Positions 8,920 to 19,487 of a stretch of 55,561 nt of DNA are shown piece by piece. The stretch's first letter is position 1; every line of letters begins with the position of its first letter. Made by a program: the position numbers and the translations under genes. Under the pieces are notes generated by a model. The model was given only the letters and a program-made list of their open reading frames with translations, did no database searches and had not been told where the DNA came from. Origin of the DNA: Bacteroidales bacterium KA00251 (lineage in GTDB: Bacteria; Bacteroidota; Bacteroidia; Bacteroidales; Porphyromonadaceae); the NCBI GenBank assembly GCA_001552775.1, contig KQ959277.1:79867-135427 (forward strand), in the 5' to 3' direction.

Positions 8920-8938
8920 TGCACTCTAAAAGAGTGCA
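8920..8938. promoter_or_regulatory. 19-bp palindrome upstream of the hydA promoter
   Basis: TGCACTCT-AAA-AGAGTGCA is a perfect 8-3-8 inverted repeat centred about 55 bp upstream of the hydA -7 box, a typical activator position. Its size and symmetry suit a dimeric regulator such as a CRP/FNR family protein. That assignment is inference only. Confidence 0.45.
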
Positions 8939-9440
8939 AGCAGTGAAAAGAAGTGTTTATCTACAATAAAATAGTTTTTAGCCATTATAACGAGGTGTTT
9001 CAATCATTATGAGAGATTTTTATGTGTGCTGTGGATTATTTTTATCGCCCCAAGACAGAAGAAAACCCATCATCTCTCCAAGTTTGTTCCCCTTTCATTG
9101 TATAAAATTGAAAAATGTGAAAAAGTAGCAGTCACCTTTTCATTGAAAAGTACTGGAAGATTTTTTTTGAATCTCTTTGATGTTCCAATTAAGTAGTACT
9201 GAAGTCAAGTAGTAAATACATTAGCCCATCTCCCAAAAGGGATCTGATGAATTGTAATTGGAGAATTGCTCATCGTCTTTTCATTCTCTTCTCTTTGTGT
9301 TCTCACCCATCTAATGCAGTTTGGTGATAGGAGGGGCAGTGCAACTAAGTGTGTCAGTTTGAGCTATATTTTCTCGTTCTTGTTGCCTCTTACGCTTATT
9401 CTTCCTTGTGTGGATCTAAGCAAGATTACGGATTTTGTGT
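8939..9440. other. Divergent intergenic region between hydA and bioD
   Basis: Apart from the promoter-proximal sites described separately, this A+T-rich stretch shows no convincing gene. A 98-codon plus-strand frame (9266-9562) runs through the bioD promoter and has no recognisable features, so I do not call it. No tRNA, riboswitch or terminator is seen. Confidence 0.5.
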
Positions 9441-9448
9441 TACCTTTG
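9441..9448 (+). promoter_or_regulatory. -7 promoter box for bioD-rel-bioB
   Basis: TACCTTTG on the plus strand, 122 bp upstream of bioD, implies a leader of about 115 nt. No TTTG is seen at the standard -33 spacing. Confidence 0.5.
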
Positions 9449-9570
9449 CTTGAAAGCTATAGACTATGTTTTTTTGGAAGACCTTCCTGTACGAGGATCT
9501 TGAAGAAGGGGTCTTTCCCCAAAAAAAGTAGGGTACGTATACTGATCCATAGTAAGCGATAAAATTTACG

Positions 9571-10260
9571 ATGCTACAAGATAGTAAGATCTTTTTTGTC
9601 AGTGGTATAGATACAGATATAGGCAAGACCTATGCAACGGCTTACTATGCCTCTATACTTCGTATTAAAGGCTATAATGTGGTCACACAAAAGCCTGTTC
9701 AGACAGGGTGTGTGGGAAAAAGTGAAGATCTTGAGACGCACGATCGGTTGGCTGGTACGGAAGAGAGATATAACGAGGCAAGTGTTTACCGATGCAGTTA
9801 CCTTTTCCCCTTCCCAGCTTCGCCTCATCTCTCTGCTAGAATGGAGCATGTAGCTATTGCACCTGAAAGAATAGATGACGATAGTCGTGCTTTACTCTCC
9901 CTTGGGTTCAATCGTGTGCTTATGGAGGGGGCAGGAGGTCTTATGGTGCCACTTACAGAGAGTCTGCTTACAATTGACTTTGTGGCTAGACGAGGTTATC
10001 CACTTTGTTTGGTTACATCGGGTCGTTTAGGGAGTCTTAATCATACGTTGCTAAGTCTTGAAGCGATCCAACATCGGCAAATACCTCTTCAAGCAATCCT
10101 GTATAACCTTTACCCTGGAGATAAACCAGAAATTGAAGAGGAGACGCGTCATTATCTTAAAGAGTATCTTTCCCAAAACTTTCCCAATGCCGAGTGGCAT
10201 GATGTACCTGCTCTTGCTATGGGAGAGGCTTTTTCTCACCCCAAATGGGAAGAGAAATAA
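9571..10260 (+). CDS. bioD: Dethiobiotin synthetase BioD
   Basis: BioD closes the ureido ring of dethiobiotin from 7,8-diaminopelargonate, CO2 and ATP, the step before BioB. The N-terminal P-loop variant GIDTDIGKT (near residue 12), KPVQTG (near 40) and EGAGGLMVPL (near 117) are the family's nucleotide- and substrate-binding motifs. At 229 aa it has normal length. It is followed after 33 bp by rel and then bioB and bioA, so it begins a biotin/stringent-response gene group. Confidence 0.95.
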   Translation: MLQDSKIFFVSGIDTDIGKTYATAYYASILRIKGYNVVTQKPVQTGCVGKSEDLETHDRLAGTEERYNEASVYRCSYLFPFPASPHLSARMEHVAIAPERIDDDSRALLSLGFNRVLMEGAGGLMVPLTESLLTIDFVARRGYPLCLVTSGRLGSLNHTLLSLEAIQHRQIPLQAILYNLYPGDKPEIEEETRHYLKEYLSQNFPNAEWHDVPALAMGEAFSHPKWEEK

Positions 10261-10293
10261 CAACTCCTTCTAAACTTTTAATATATAATCGCG

Positions 10294-12564
10294 ATGGCTA
10301 GCATTACCCCCTCAGTTGGTACTCCTCTTCCCTCTGACAATCAACTTACAGAAAAGGAAGAAAACGAATTGATAGACCGTGAGTACAAAGCACTCGTAAA
10401 CGACTACCTCAATAGCAACCATCGCCGAAAGGTAGCGATTATTGATAAAGCCTTCAATTTAGCACGAAAGGCTCATGAAGGAGTACGTCGCAGAAGTGGC
10501 GAACCCTATATCTTGCATCCTTTGGCAGTAGCTCGTATCGTATGCCATGAGATGGGGCTGGGCTCCACCTCAATATGTTGCGCACTTCTACACGATGTCG
10601 TGGAGGATACCGAGTATTCTACGGAAGATATAAGAGCACTCTTTGGCGATAAAATAGCAAGCATTGTAGAGGGGTTAACAAAGATCTCGCGTGAAATGCT
10701 CCCCGATAAAGTGGAGTCTGCACAAGCAGAAAACTTTCGTAAGCTTATCCTCACAATGAATGATGATATCCGTGTAATCTTAATCAAGATTGCGGATCGT
10801 CTGCATAATATGCGTACGCTTGGAGCCATGCCGCGCAACAAGCAACTTAAGATAGCAGGAGAAACGCTGTTTATCTACGCACCTATAGCTCATCGCTTGG
10901 GACTTTTTGCGATTAAATCTGAATTGGAGGAGCTAAGTTTCAAGATAGAGCACCCCGAAGAGCACCAGTATATCATTGATAAGATAGCTAGTACAGAGCA
11001 ACAACGACAGCACGTCTTTGAGCGTTTTTGTGAACCTCTTTATAAAGCTTTTGAAAAGATCAATCTTCATTACGATATGAAGGCTCGTGTTAAGTCGAGC
11101 TACTCAATATGGCGTAAGATGCAGGAGAAAAAGATCCCCTTTGAGGAGGTCTACGATCTCTTTGCTATACGTATCGTTTTTGAAAGTGATCCCGACATCA
11201 CAGATAAAAATCGCTGTTGGCAGATTTACTCCATCATTACGGATATATACCTGGTAAAGACGGATCGCATCAGAGACTGGGTGAGCAACCCTAAGAGCAA
11301 TGGGTATCGAGCACTTCACCTTACAGTGATGGGGCCTGATGGTAATTGGGTCGAAGTCCAAATCAGAAGCGACAAGATGGACGACATAGCCGAGAGGGGC
11401 TTTGCCGCACATTGGAAATACAAAAGCCAAAATGTAGAAGAGGATTCAGAACTTGAAAAGTGGATAGAAACAATCCGAGAAGTTTTAGAAAATCCTACAC
11501 CTGACTCGCTAGACTTTCTCGACACTATCAAGCTTAATCTCTTTAGTGAAGAGATAAGAGTCTTTACCCCAAAAGGTGATACTATCGTGCTACCACAAGG
11601 AGCTACTGCTCTAGACTTTGCCTATGCTATCCATGAAGAGGTGGGAATGCATTGTATTGGAGCAAAAGTGAACCACAAATTAGTTCCCTTTAGCGTCCCT
11701 TTACAAAACGGTGATCAAATCTCTATTATTACATCTGCTAAGCAGGTGCCTTCACCAGAGTGGAGAGGTTTTGTGACCACTGCAAAAGCGCGCTCTCTTG
11801 TAGATGCCTTTCTTAGAAAGCAGCGTAGAGAGCAGATAGCGAAAGGCGAGTCAATGGTGGTTAAACTCTTTGAAAAAGATGGAAAGAGAGTTACCCCCAA
11901 TGAACTTGATCGAGTAGCTAATTACTATAACTTTCACAAACGAGAAGACTTTTTCTATGCTGTAGGAGGGGGCTCAATTACTCTCCCCAATAGTTTCAAA
12001 AAATTGGTACACGAGGGAGATGGCAATAACTTCTTTTCTCGTCTCTTTCGAACTGGAAGAGGTAAAAGTTTTGATCAGGATGCATCCCAAGGTGGCGATG
12101 CTTCTAAGATCAATACCCGTGTTCCGTACTTGCTCAAGGAGCATGACTTTAAGACAAACTATATCATAGCTCCTTGCTGTCGTCCTATCTACGGAGACGA
12201 AACAATTGGATTTATTGATGATCAAGGAAAAGTTGAAATCCATAAGCGTTCTTGTCCAGAAGCAATCCGTTTAAAGAGTAGCTTTGGAGATAGGATTGTA
12301 GAAACAATATGGAGTGATCATCCACAATCTACTTTTGATGCGAAGATAGAAATTCAAGGAATAGACTCTACAGGTATACTCAACATAGTTATTCAAAATA
12401 TTACCGAAGACTTTCTTATCCCTATTACGGATGTGCAACTGCATGCACATGATGGTGTCTTTGGCGGTACCATCCAACTGAAAGTACGTGATGTAGCAAC
12501 TGTGCGTAGAGTATGTGAGGCTCTTCGTAAAAATCCTTCTATCTCTACTGTCAATCGAATTTGA
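10294..12564 (+). CDS. rel: Bifunctional (p)ppGpp synthetase/hydrolase (RelA/SpoT family)
   Basis: The 756-aa protein has the full long-RSH layout. The HD hydrolase domain has [16 protein letters not shown] (near residue 99) and [10 protein letters not shown] (near 167). The synthetase domain has [12 protein letters not shown] and [11 protein letters not shown] (about 245-370), followed by a TGS domain (about 405-465), a cysteine-containing linker with APCCRP and RSCPEA, and a C-terminal ACT domain. All hydrolase metal ligands are intact, so both activities are expected. It makes and degrades the stringent-response alarmone. Its stop lies just before the bioB start, inside the biotin gene group. 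Confidence 0.95.
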   Translation: MASITPSVGTPLPSDNQLTEKEENELIDREYKALVNDYLNSNHRRKVAIIDKAFNLARKAHEGVRRRSGEPYILHPLAVARIVCHEMGLGSTSICCALLHDVVEDTEYSTEDIRALFGDKIASIVEGLTKISREMLPDKVESAQAENFRKLILTMNDDIRVILIKIADRLHNMRTLGAMPRNKQLKIAGETLFIYAPIAHRLGLFAIKSELEELSFKIEHPEEHQYIIDKIASTEQQRQHVFERFCEPLYKAFEKINLHYDMKARVKSSYSIWRKMQEKKIPFEEVYDLFAIRIVFESDPDITDKNRCWQIYSIITDIYLVKTDRIRDWVSNPKSNGYRALHLTVMGPDGNWVEVQIRSDKMDDIAERGFAAHWKYKSQNVEEDSELEKWIETIREVLENPTPDSLDFLDTIKLNLFSEEIRVFTPKGDTIVLPQGATALDFAYAIHEEVGMHCIGAKVNHKLVPFSVPLQNGDQISIITSAKQVPSPEWRGFVTTAKARSLVDAFLRKQRREQIAKGESMVVKLFEKDGKRVTPNELDRVANYYNFHKREDFFYAVGGGSITLPNSFKKLVHEGDGNNFFSRLFRTGRGKSFDQDASQGGDASKINTRVPYLLKEHDFKTNYIIAPCCRPIYGDETIGFIDDQGKVEIHKRSCPEAIRLKSSFGDRIVETIWSDHPQSTFDAKIEIQGIDSTGILNIVIQNITEDFLIPITDVQLHAHDGVFGGTIQLKVRDVATVRRVCEALRKNPSISTVNRI

Positions 12565-12578
12565 TTGCACTGAGACCA

Positions 12579-13640
12579 ATGTCAAAAGCAACAGAAAACT
12601 TGATGCATAGTATCAGTGAGGGGAAGCATGCACCCAGAAAAGAATGTGAAGCGGTGTCCTCTCTTGAAAACAAAATCTACAATGGTGGAGACCTTACCAA
12701 AGAGGAAGCGCTTTACCTTTCTTCTCTTTGTGATAAATCCCTCTTGTATGAAGCCGCACATCGTATCACAGCACAATTGTGCGGAAAAAAGTTTGATACA
12801 TGCTCAATCATTAATGTAAAGAGTGGAAACTGCCCCGAAGATTGTAAGTGGTGTGCTCAAAGTATCCACTTTCATACAGGATGTGTAGCACATAGTCTCC
12901 TCACTCCAGAGGAGTGTGTAGCACAAGCTTGCTACAATAGAGCACAAGGTGTAAATCGTTTTTCTCTTGTGGCAGTAGGGCGTACGCAATCTCTGCACGA
13001 AATCGAAAAGATGGCTTCAATCATACGAGCAATCAGAGCGAAAAGTGATGTGCAATGTTGTGTTTCTTTAGGACTTCTTGATGAAGAAAAACTTCGTATT
13101 CTCTATGAGGCAGGTGTGACTACTTATCATTGTAATATGGAGTCCTCCCCGCGACACTTCAAAAAACTAGTATCTACACACACACAACAAGAGAAGATCG
13201 AAACTATACGAGCTGCAAGAAAGGTGGGTATGAGAGTTTGTTCTGGAGGAATTATTGGGATGGGAGAGAGTATGGAAGAGCGTATTGACTTTGCTTTTCT
13301 CTTGCGTGAACTTCAGATTTTTTCTATTCCTATAAATATACTTCACCCTATTGCTGGAACACCACTAGAAAAAATGGCTCCACTTACAGAAGAGGAGTAT
13401 CTTACCACGATTGCACTCTTTCGTTTTATTCATCCGTATGCCTTTTTACGTTTTAGTGGTGGAAGAATACAAGTGCCCATTCCAACAGTACGCAAAGCTA
13501 TGTATATAGGAGTAAACTCTGCCATCACTGGCGATATGCTCACTACTATAGGAGCACGGGCCAAGGAGGATATGGAGCTTATTCGCGAAATGGGCTATTC
13601 TACGGCTCTCAATACAGATTGGGAGGTAATTAATGAATAG
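12579..13640 (+). CDS. bioB: Biotin synthase BioB
   Basis: BioB inserts sulfur into dethiobiotin by radical SAM chemistry. The CX3CX2C motif appears in [14 protein letters not shown] (near residue 84), and the later conserved blocks [11 protein letters not shown] and [12 protein letters not shown] are present. I start it at ATG 12579 (MSKATENL), 15 bp after the rel stop. A TTG at 12561 would extend it into rel and is less likely. bioA follows after 110 bp. Confidence 0.94.
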   Translation: MSKATENLMHSISEGKHAPRKECEAVSSLENKIYNGGDLTKEEALYLSSLCDKSLLYEAAHRITAQLCGKKFDTCSIINVKSGNCPEDCKWCAQSIHFHTGCVAHSLLTPEECVAQACYNRAQGVNRFSLVAVGRTQSLHEIEKMASIIRAIRAKSDVQCCVSLGLLDEEKLRILYEAGVTTYHCNMESSPRHFKKLVSTHTQQEKIETIRAARKVGMRVCSGGIIGMGESMEERIDFAFLLRELQIFSIPINILHPIAGTPLEKMAPLTEEEYLTTIALFRFIHPYAFLRFSGGRIQVPIPTVRKAMYIGVNSAITGDMLTTIGARAKEDMELIREMGYSTALNTDWEVINE

Positions 13641-13749
13641 TTTAGCTTCCTTCCCCTTCCCAAGCTATTCTGGACCAGTCCCAGCTGAGCAGTAAGGTAA
13701 TTTATATAACCATTCCTCTTTTTTGAAAGCACTAAACTTAACCTAACGA

Positions 13750-15027
13750 ATGAATCAAAAAGAGATCTTACAATTTGATCGAGAGCATCTTTGGCACCCA
13801 TACACGTCAACTATTGATCCGCTTCCTACCTATTTAGTCTCCCATGCAAAGGGGTGTACGATTTATCTAGAGGATGGTACTGCTCTCACAGATGGGATGA
13901 GCTCCTGGTGGGCTTGTATTCATGGATACAATCACCCTCGGCTTAATGCAGCCATTGAGAAACAGCTCCACAAGATGAGCCATGTGATGTTTGGAGGACT
14001 AACACATCGCCCTGCCGTAGAGCTAGCTTCCAGACTTATCTCTATACTCCCCTCTGGACTGGATCAGCTCTTTTATGCCGATAGTGGATCGGTAGCAGTA
14101 GAGGTGGCCATGAAGATGGCAATGCAATACGCTCAGAGTAATGGTTCAAGTAGAAAAAAGCATTTTGTTACAATAAGGTCTGGTTATCATGGAGACACAT
14201 GGCATGCAATGAGCGTATGCGACCCCGTAACAGGCATGCATGGTATCTTTTCTGGAACTCTACCAGTACAGTATTTTCTGCCACAGCCTTCGTGTCGCTT
14301 TGGCGAGGAGTGGCGTCCTGAGGTAATGGATCCCCTCAAAGACCTTCTTGCTCAGCATGCTCAAGATCTTGCAGCACTGATCCTAGAGCCCATTGTGCAA
14401 GGAGCTGGGGGTATGTACTTTTATCATCCTAGATATCTTGTAGAAGCTATTCGTCTTGCCCATGAGGCAGGCGTGTTGGTTATATTTGATGAGATTGCAA
14501 CTGGATTTGGTCGAACGGGTAAATTTTTTGCGCTAGAGTGGGCAGGTGTAGTGCCCGATATCCTCTGCATAGGAAAGTCGCTTACGGGTGGCTATATGAC
14601 ACTCTCTGCTACAGTTACACACAAAGCTATTGCGGATATAATATGCTCGGGGGAAGCGAAGTGCTTTATGCATGGTCCCACTTTTATGGGTAACCCCTTA
14701 GCTTGTAGTGTAGCTTTAGAAAGTCTTTCGCTCCTTTTAGAAAGTGACTGGCAAGAACGTATTTATGCTATTGAGCAACAAATGAAAAGAGAGCTTGCAC
14801 TTGCACGAAACTCTTCTAAAGTGGCAGAGGTGCGTGTACTTGGAGCAATAGGCGTGATTGAGACCAAAGAGCCTGTGAATATGGCAAAGCTACAAAAGCG
14901 TTGTATAGAACTTGGGGTATGGATAAGACCTTTTGGAAAGCTATGCTATATTATGCCACCCTATATTATTACGTCCAAAGAACTTACCAAACTTACTTCG
15001 GCTCTTATTGATATAGCAACCTTTTAA
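13750..15027 (+). CDS. bioA: Adenosylmethionine-8-amino-7-oxononanoate aminotransferase BioA
   Basis: BioA is a PLP enzyme converting KAPA to 7,8-diaminopelargonate with SAM as amino donor. The signature [13 protein letters not shown] lies near residue 56, the PLP-phosphate region [14 protein letters not shown] near 118, [12 protein letters not shown] near 246 and the Schiff-base lysine in IGKSLTGGY near 277. At 425 aa it has normal length. Together with bioD and bioB it supplies the last three steps of biotin synthesis. The earlier genes bioC and bioF are not in the window. Confidence 0.95.
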   Translation: MNQKEILQFDREHLWHPYTSTIDPLPTYLVSHAKGCTIYLEDGTALTDGMSSWWACIHGYNHPRLNAAIEKQLHKMSHVMFGGLTHRPAVELASRLISILPSGLDQLFYADSGSVAVEVAMKMAMQYAQSNGSSRKKHFVTIRSGYHGDTWHAMSVCDPVTGMHGIFSGTLPVQYFLPQPSCRFGEEWRPEVMDPLKDLLAQHAQDLAALILEPIVQGAGGMYFYHPRYLVEAIRLAHEAGVLVIFDEIATGFGRTGKFFALEWAGVVPDILCIGKSLTGGYMTLSATVTHKAIADIICSGEAKCFMHGPTFMGNPLACSVALESLSLLLESDWQERIYAIEQQMKRELALARNSSKVAEVRVLGAIGVIETKEPVNMAKLQKRCIELGVWIRPFGKLCYIMPPYIITSKELTKLTSALIDIATF

Positions 15028-15063
15028 TAGTTGGGGAGGGATCTATTATAAAGACATTTTAGC

Positions 15064-16497
15064 TTAAGAAAAATTTCTTTGTCGTAGACGAAAGTTTTTT
15101 GGGAAAAGATTGTTGAGTCTTCCAGATACCGCATTGGCGAAGCCTATCGGATAACCTTCTCTAGTCACACAAACAACACCGTTCGGTATAGACGAAACCT
15201 CAGATAGTTTTTGTAGGGCTTCTCCTGAGAAGTATTGTAGAGTCTCTTTGTCATTGAGTGGTACTGTGGGGAAGCTCTTTTCCTCAAATTGTGTGGAAAA
15301 TGGAAGTAGGGGGTGAGGGGTTAAATGCTTACCTTTCTGCTGAGCAAGTGGGATTCCTGCATGCCTAATCTGTATTTTAGCATCAAGAAGGGCCTCATAT
15401 ATCTCATATACAGTTTGCGATAGTGCAAAGAGTTCATTTTGACTATGCATTATACCGTGGTATTCTTCTTGTAGACTCTCTGAAGAAAGCCAAGAAGAGA
15501 GTATGCTTTGGGGAATTTCTACTTGTATCTCCCTTACTAGACTGTTTCTTTTCTTTCGTTTTTTCTTTTCTTGGAGTTTTTTTTCTCCATCTTTTTGCAT
15601 AGGAGCCCAATAAAAGCCTTCTCCCTTTGTGCGATGAGGAAGGGCGCGCCAACCGAGTCCTTCTTTGCCATTGAGGAATCCCCATTCTTGTTGAGGAGAA
15701 AGAGCAATGAGATGGCAGCTGTCTTTTTGAAGCATATACTGCACATTTTCCTCATTTTCTTGATGGTTAAAAGTACATGTAGAGTATAGGAGCACTCCCT
15801 GAGGGGCTAGCAGTTGCCATGCTATATCTAGAATCTCTCTTTGTCTAGCGACACATGCTTCTATTGCCTCCAAACTCCAATCTTGTCTAGCTGCTTCACT
15901 TTTTCGAAACATGCCTTCACCGCTACATGGAGCGTCGACAAGAATAAGGTCAAATTGTATATCAGTGGCCAAAAACTGGTCTGGATAAGCTCGCGTAACG
16001 ATTGTATTGGGATAGCCCCACCGTAGAAGGTTTTCCTCAAGAATAGATGCCCTCTTGGCTATAGGTTCATTGGAGATAATTGTGCTCTTTGAGGGAAGCA
16101 AATCAATGAGTAAAGTGGACTTACCACCAGGAGCTGCACAGAGATCAAGCACCTTTAGTGGACGACTGGGAAGAGATGGGGCAATTTGTGCTATTGCCAT
16201 GGAGGATGGTTCTTGTATATAGCAGTATCCTGCTTGCCATTCGTATCGTGTAGCAAAGAGTGGACGTTGGTCAATGAGTAAAGCCTGGGGATACCAAGGA
16301 ACTGGGGATCCTTTACCTAAAGGTGTAGTCAGCGCTTCAAGCTTATCAGGAGTGAGCCTTTTGTGAAGATTGGGACGGATGGCCCCTATATTAGACTCTT
16401 TTTCTAGTGCATGACGGAAGGCTATAAAGTCCTCTTGGGGAAATTGTGTCCTAAAAACTTCCCAAAAATCCTCAGGAATCGGAGTCTCCATGCTCAT
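15064..16497 (-). CDS. rsmF: RsmF/Nol1-Nop2-Sun family RNA m5C methyltransferase
   Basis: The 477-aa protein has the SAM motif LDLCAAPGGKST (near residue 118) and both catalytic cysteines of RNA m5C methyltransferases, in APCSGEGMF and YSTCTF. The C-terminal part (about 310-477) has a lysine-rich linker and then a RsmF-like domain ending near GFANAVSGRLNNLFP. RsmF-like enzymes methylate 16S rRNA, but the exact target base cannot be told from sequence. Its start overlaps the cyclophilin stop by 4 bp (ATGA), showing translational coupling. Confidence 0.87.
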   Translation of the reverse strand: MSMETPIPEDFWEVFRTQFPQEDFIAFRHALEKESNIGAIRPNLHKRLTPDKLEALTTPLGKGSPVPWYPQALLIDQRPLFATRYEWQAGYCYIQEPSSMAIAQIAPSLPSRPLKVLDLCAAPGGKSTLLIDLLPSKSTIISNEPIAKRASILEENLLRWGYPNTIVTRAYPDQFLATDIQFDLILVDAPCSGEGMFRKSEAARQDWSLEAIEACVARQREILDIAWQLLAPQGVLLYSTCTFNHQENEENVQYMLQKDSCHLIALSPQQEWGFLNGKEGLGWRALPHRTKGEGFYWAPMQKDGEKKLQEKKKRKKRNSLVREIQVEIPQSILSSWLSSESLQEEYHGIMHSQNELFALSQTVYEIYEALLDAKIQIRHAGIPLAQQKGKHLTPHPLLPFSTQFEEKSFPTVPLNDKETLQYFSGEALQKLSEVSSIPNGVVCVTREGYPIGFANAVSGRLNNLFPKNFRLRQRNFS

Positions 16498-17195
16498 TTA
16501 GGTTTGCCAATCAAGGTTACTTTTTTGATAATAATATCTCTTTTGGGTCGATTGGTCTCATCGGTTTTAGCTTCTTCTATTTTTTCAATAGTTTCCATTC
16601 CTTTGACCACTTCACCAAAAACAGTATATTCACCATCAAGGCTTGGCTCTCCTCCTTGTATTTTATAGATTGCTCTTTCGTATGGAGTAAAGACTCGTTC
16701 TGTGTTCTTTTCTATGTCGTCTAGGTCCCAATCTGTAAAGAAAGTACCTGTGGTGATATAAAACTGTGTTTGTGACGACTCCTTCATAGGATTTAGCTCG
16801 TTACCAATCCGTGCTGCTGCTACAGCCCCTCGCTTGTGAAAGAGTTTATGTTGTAGTATTTCAGCAGGGATTCGTACTTGGATGGTATCGCGACTTACAT
16901 CGGTTTGCGGGGTTGCTCCTTTGGTGAGGAGGTTGCCTGTTTGTACCATAAATCGTTGGATCGTACGATGAAAAAGTACACCTTCATAGGCTTTTGTGCG
17001 TATAAGTTGCAAAAAGTTGTCTCTGTGCAGAGGAGTCTCATCGTATAGCCCAATGACAAAGCTTCCTTTAGAGGTTTCTATTAGAACATAATGAGAAATA
17101 TGGGGTTGGTAGTAGCCTTGTAGCTCCTTCTCTTGTGCTAGAAGAGGAGAGAATAGGAGTATGGATGCAAGTAAAAGAAGAATTCTTTTTGCCAT
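16494..17195 (-). CDS. Secreted cyclophilin-type peptidyl-prolyl isomerase
   Basis: A signal peptide (MAKRILLLLASILLFSPLLAQ) precedes a cyclophilin domain. SFVIGLYDETPLHRDNF, FHRTIQRFMVQTGN and the late FGEVVKGMETIEKI are cyclophilin landmarks. An insertion between the core strands, including DWDLDDIEKNTERVF, is common in Bacteroidota homologues. It probably assists folding in the periplasm. It sits 14 bp after the yitT-like gene and overlaps the methyltransferase gene. Confidence 0.92.
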   Translation of the reverse strand: MAKRILLLLASILLFSPLLAQEKELQGYYQPHISHYVLIETSKGSFVIGLYDETPLHRDNFLQLIRTKAYEGVLFHRTIQRFMVQTGNLLTKGATPQTDVSRDTIQVRIPAEILQHKLFHKRGAVAAARIGNELNPMKESSQTQFYITTGTFFTDWDLDDIEKNTERVFTPYERAIYKIQGGEPSLDGEYTVFGEVVKGMETIEKIEEAKTDETNRPKRDIIIKKVTLIGKPK

Positions 17196-17209
17196 AATCT
17201 AGAAAAAAA

Positions 17210-18166
17210 CTATATCAATGGAGGAATGGTATCGTTGGTAGCATTTGTTGTGGCAACGAATGCCTGTGGATCCTTTTCAAGTACCTTCTTTTTGAGTTTA
17301 GAAAGGTGCTTTTTCTCCACAATCATAAAAATTAAATTGCGATCGGTTCCCTTGTACATCCCTTTTCCGTAAAGTATAGTAGCTCTTAGTCCCAATTCAT
17401 TGTTGATAATTGCTTTAAGCTCTTCAGGGTTTTCACTTACAATAAATACGGCTTTATTGGGATTTTCAGGGCTTAATAGTTCAATAAATCGTCCATATAC
17501 AAATATAGTGACTAATGAGTATAAAGGCACCTTGAAATCCTTGAAGGCAAGTAATCCAAATAGCACTACTAGCGAATCAATTGCAATAATAAGATTGCTA
17601 ACACGGATATTGCTTCCTTTTGCAAGTACACGTGCCAACACGTCAGTCCCCGCACTTGTGCTACCAACCTTAAATGTTAGGTATACTCCTAGTCCTAAAA
17701 TAGCCCCTCCATATACAGCACAAAGAAGAGGATCTCCCTCTACAATAGGATTCCCATGCGTGATGTACTGCGTGAAAAGATCCGTAAAGAAGGCAATAAG
17801 TAGGAATGTTGCTATCGTTTTCCCTCCAGAATGAAGTCCAAGTTTGCGACTTGCTAGCAAAAAGAGTGGAATATTGAAGAAAAGAGAAAATATACCAATT
17901 GGAAACCCTTCGGGAAAAAAGCTAAAAAGCCCTTTGGTGAGGTGATTGATCGTGATGCTAATCCCATAGATACCACCTGGTACAATACCTGCAGGAGCAA
18001 TAAATATTGAGTATGCAGTAGCTTGACAGAAAGCACCCAATACCAGGAGCAGCATGTCTAGAAAAATGTGTTTTCGTCCTCCACGTATTCCTTCTTGGAA
18101 GGGGTTTCGTGGCTTCTTAGCCTTGTTTTTAGGGAGATGCGGATAGGATGGATTTGTGGTAGACAT
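17210..18166 (-). CDS. YitT-family membrane protein (DUF161/DUF2179)
   Basis: The 318-aa protein has about six hydrophobic segments, starting near residue 35 (FLDMLLLVLGAFCQATAYSI), and glycine-rich motifs such as GGIYGISI, GGAILGLGVYL and GSTSAGTDVLA. These are typical of the YitT family. A soluble C-terminal DUF2179 domain (about 240-300) includes GLRATILYGKGMYKG. Transport function is unproven in this family. It is first in the operon with the cyclophilin and the methyltransferase. Confidence 0.9.
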   Translation of the reverse strand: MSTTNPSYPHLPKNKAKKPRNPFQEGIRGGRKHIFLDMLLLVLGAFCQATAYSIFIAPAGIVPGGIYGISITINHLTKGLFSFFPEGFPIGIFSLFFNIPLFLLASRKLGLHSGGKTIATFLLIAFFTDLFTQYITHGNPIVEGDPLLCAVYGGAILGLGVYLTFKVGSTSAGTDVLARVLAKGSNIRVSNLIIAIDSLVVLFGLLAFKDFKVPLYSLVTIFVYGRFIELLSPENPNKAVFIVSENPEELKAIINNELGLRATILYGKGMYKGTDRNLIFMIVEKKHLSKLKKKVLEKDPQAFVATTNATNDTIPPLI

Positions 18167-18183
18167 TTCTTCTTCTTTTCCTG

Positions 18184-18191
18184 CAAAGATA
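18184..18191 (-). promoter_or_regulatory. -7 promoter box for the yitT-cyclophilin-rsmF operon
   Basis: TATCTTTG on the minus strand, 18 bp upstream of the start codon, matches TAnnTTTG and would give a very short leader. Confidence 0.5.
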
Positions 18192-18323
18192 GTACTATTC
18201 TTGTGGATTGACAGAAAAAAACGACACTCTCTTCAAAAAAAAGTTCTTTTTGCACGCTGTCCTAAATATTCATGTTTTATGGTTGCTTGTTAAAAAGCGA
18301 AACAACCATCTGAGAGAAACTCG

Positions 18324-19472
18324 CTAGTGGAATAGGTCACTACATAGCCCACCAGGTCCCAGAGCGACTCCTTGAATAAGAGGAAATGTAGGCTGAAGTC
18401 CTTTGGTAGAAAGCTTGGGGTAGTATGTAATGAGTGTAAGGCCTTTACCTCTGCAAGACTCCAGCAGTACGAGTAACTTGTCGTATATGCCAGCCGTAGG
18501 CTCTACAATGAGGAAACTTCCTCTGGGAATGGACGACAAGTTCGGTATCTCTTTATTGAGATCAAGTCTATAGGCCTTTCCCTCAGTATGAGAAAGAGAG
18601 GGAATCTCTTTCCCTCTTTGTGGAGAAAGAGTAGTAGCTCGTTTAATTTTTTGTTGGAGTAGTCGTTTGATGATATGCTTTGTAAAAGTATTCTTGGGGT
18701 GGTACTTTTCATAGAAAAGCCCCATGGCTCCGTAAAAGGCTTCGTTGTATCGCTGAGGATTGAAAGCCGCACTTTCGCTTTCTCCTTTGTAGTGGAGTAC
18801 AGGAGTTGGCTGATAACGGATGGAGTATCCCGCTTTCTTCATGGCATAGCATAGGTCAATATCTTCGCCATACATGAAGTAACGCTCATCCAGCAAGCCA
18901 ACTTTTTCTAAAGCTTCTCGGCGCATTAGCATAAAGGCGCCACATAGCAGTCCCACTTCGCTAGGTAAGCTCTCATCGCGGTAGCCCATATAATAGCGAT
19001 TGAAGAGACGACTTTTGGGAAATCGTTTAGAGAGTCCACTCAGTTTACAAAATGTGCTCCATAGAGAGACCGAATAGCGTCGGCATTCTGGAAGGAAATT
19101 GCCTCGAGCATCAATCAACTTGGCACCAACGGCTCCACAAGTAGAGTTTTTCTCCATTACTTCTATACAATTGCTAAGAGTACTTTCTCCTACGAGAGTA
19201 TCAGGGTTAAGTAGAAGTATGTAGGGAGCAGACGAGGCTCTTATTGCTATATTGTTAGCCTCGGCAAAGCCTCCGTTGCGTGAGTTTTCAATAAAATTGA
19301 CTTCTGGAAAAAGCTTTTTGAGGTATGCCGTGCTATTATCCTCAGAGTGATTGTCTACCACCCATATAGTTCGAGGTGTATCCTCAGGAATCGCTTGCAA
19401 CGAAAGAAGAACTTGCGCAACAAAGAGAGGTACGCGGTAGTTGACAATAACGATGTCGACCATCTTATCCAT
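18324..19472 (-). CDS. Family 2 glycosyltransferase
   Basis: The GT-A fold is evident: VDIVIVNYR at the start, VVDNHSEDNS near residue 39, the LLLNPDTL nucleotide-sugar/metal site near 90, and GEDIDLCYAMKKAGY near 200. This pattern is common in rhamnosyl- and related transferases building surface polysaccharide or LPS. The last about 100 residues form an extra region with no motif I recognise. It lies 15 bp after yidD and is the last gene of a six-gene run. Donor and acceptor sugars cannot be inferred. Confidence 0.88.
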   Translation of the reverse strand: MDKMVDIVIVNYRVPLFVAQVLLSLQAIPEDTPRTIWVVDNHSEDNSTAYLKKLFPEVNFIENSRNGGFAEANNIAIRASSAPYILLLNPDTLVGESTLSNCIEVMEKNSTCGAVGAKLIDARGNFLPECRRYSVSLWSTFCKLSGLSKRFPKSRLFNRYYMGYRDESLPSEVGLLCGAFMLMRREALEKVGLLDERYFMYGEDIDLCYAMKKAGYSIRYQPTPVLHYKGESESAAFNPQRYNEAFYGAMGLFYEKYHPKNTFTKHIIKRLLQQKIKRATTLSPQRGKEIPSLSHTEGKAYRLDLNKEIPNLSSIPRGSFLIVEPTAGIYDKLLVLLESCRGKGLTLITYYPKLSTKGLQPTFPLIQGVALGPGGLCSDLFH

Positions 19473-19487
19473 ACGCTGAATAGTTTT

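Noticed and set aside
9266-9562. 98-codon plus-strand ORF in the hydA-bioD gap
   Set aside because: It spans the bioD promoter box, has no recognisable features, and its composition looks like non-coding A+T-rich DNA.
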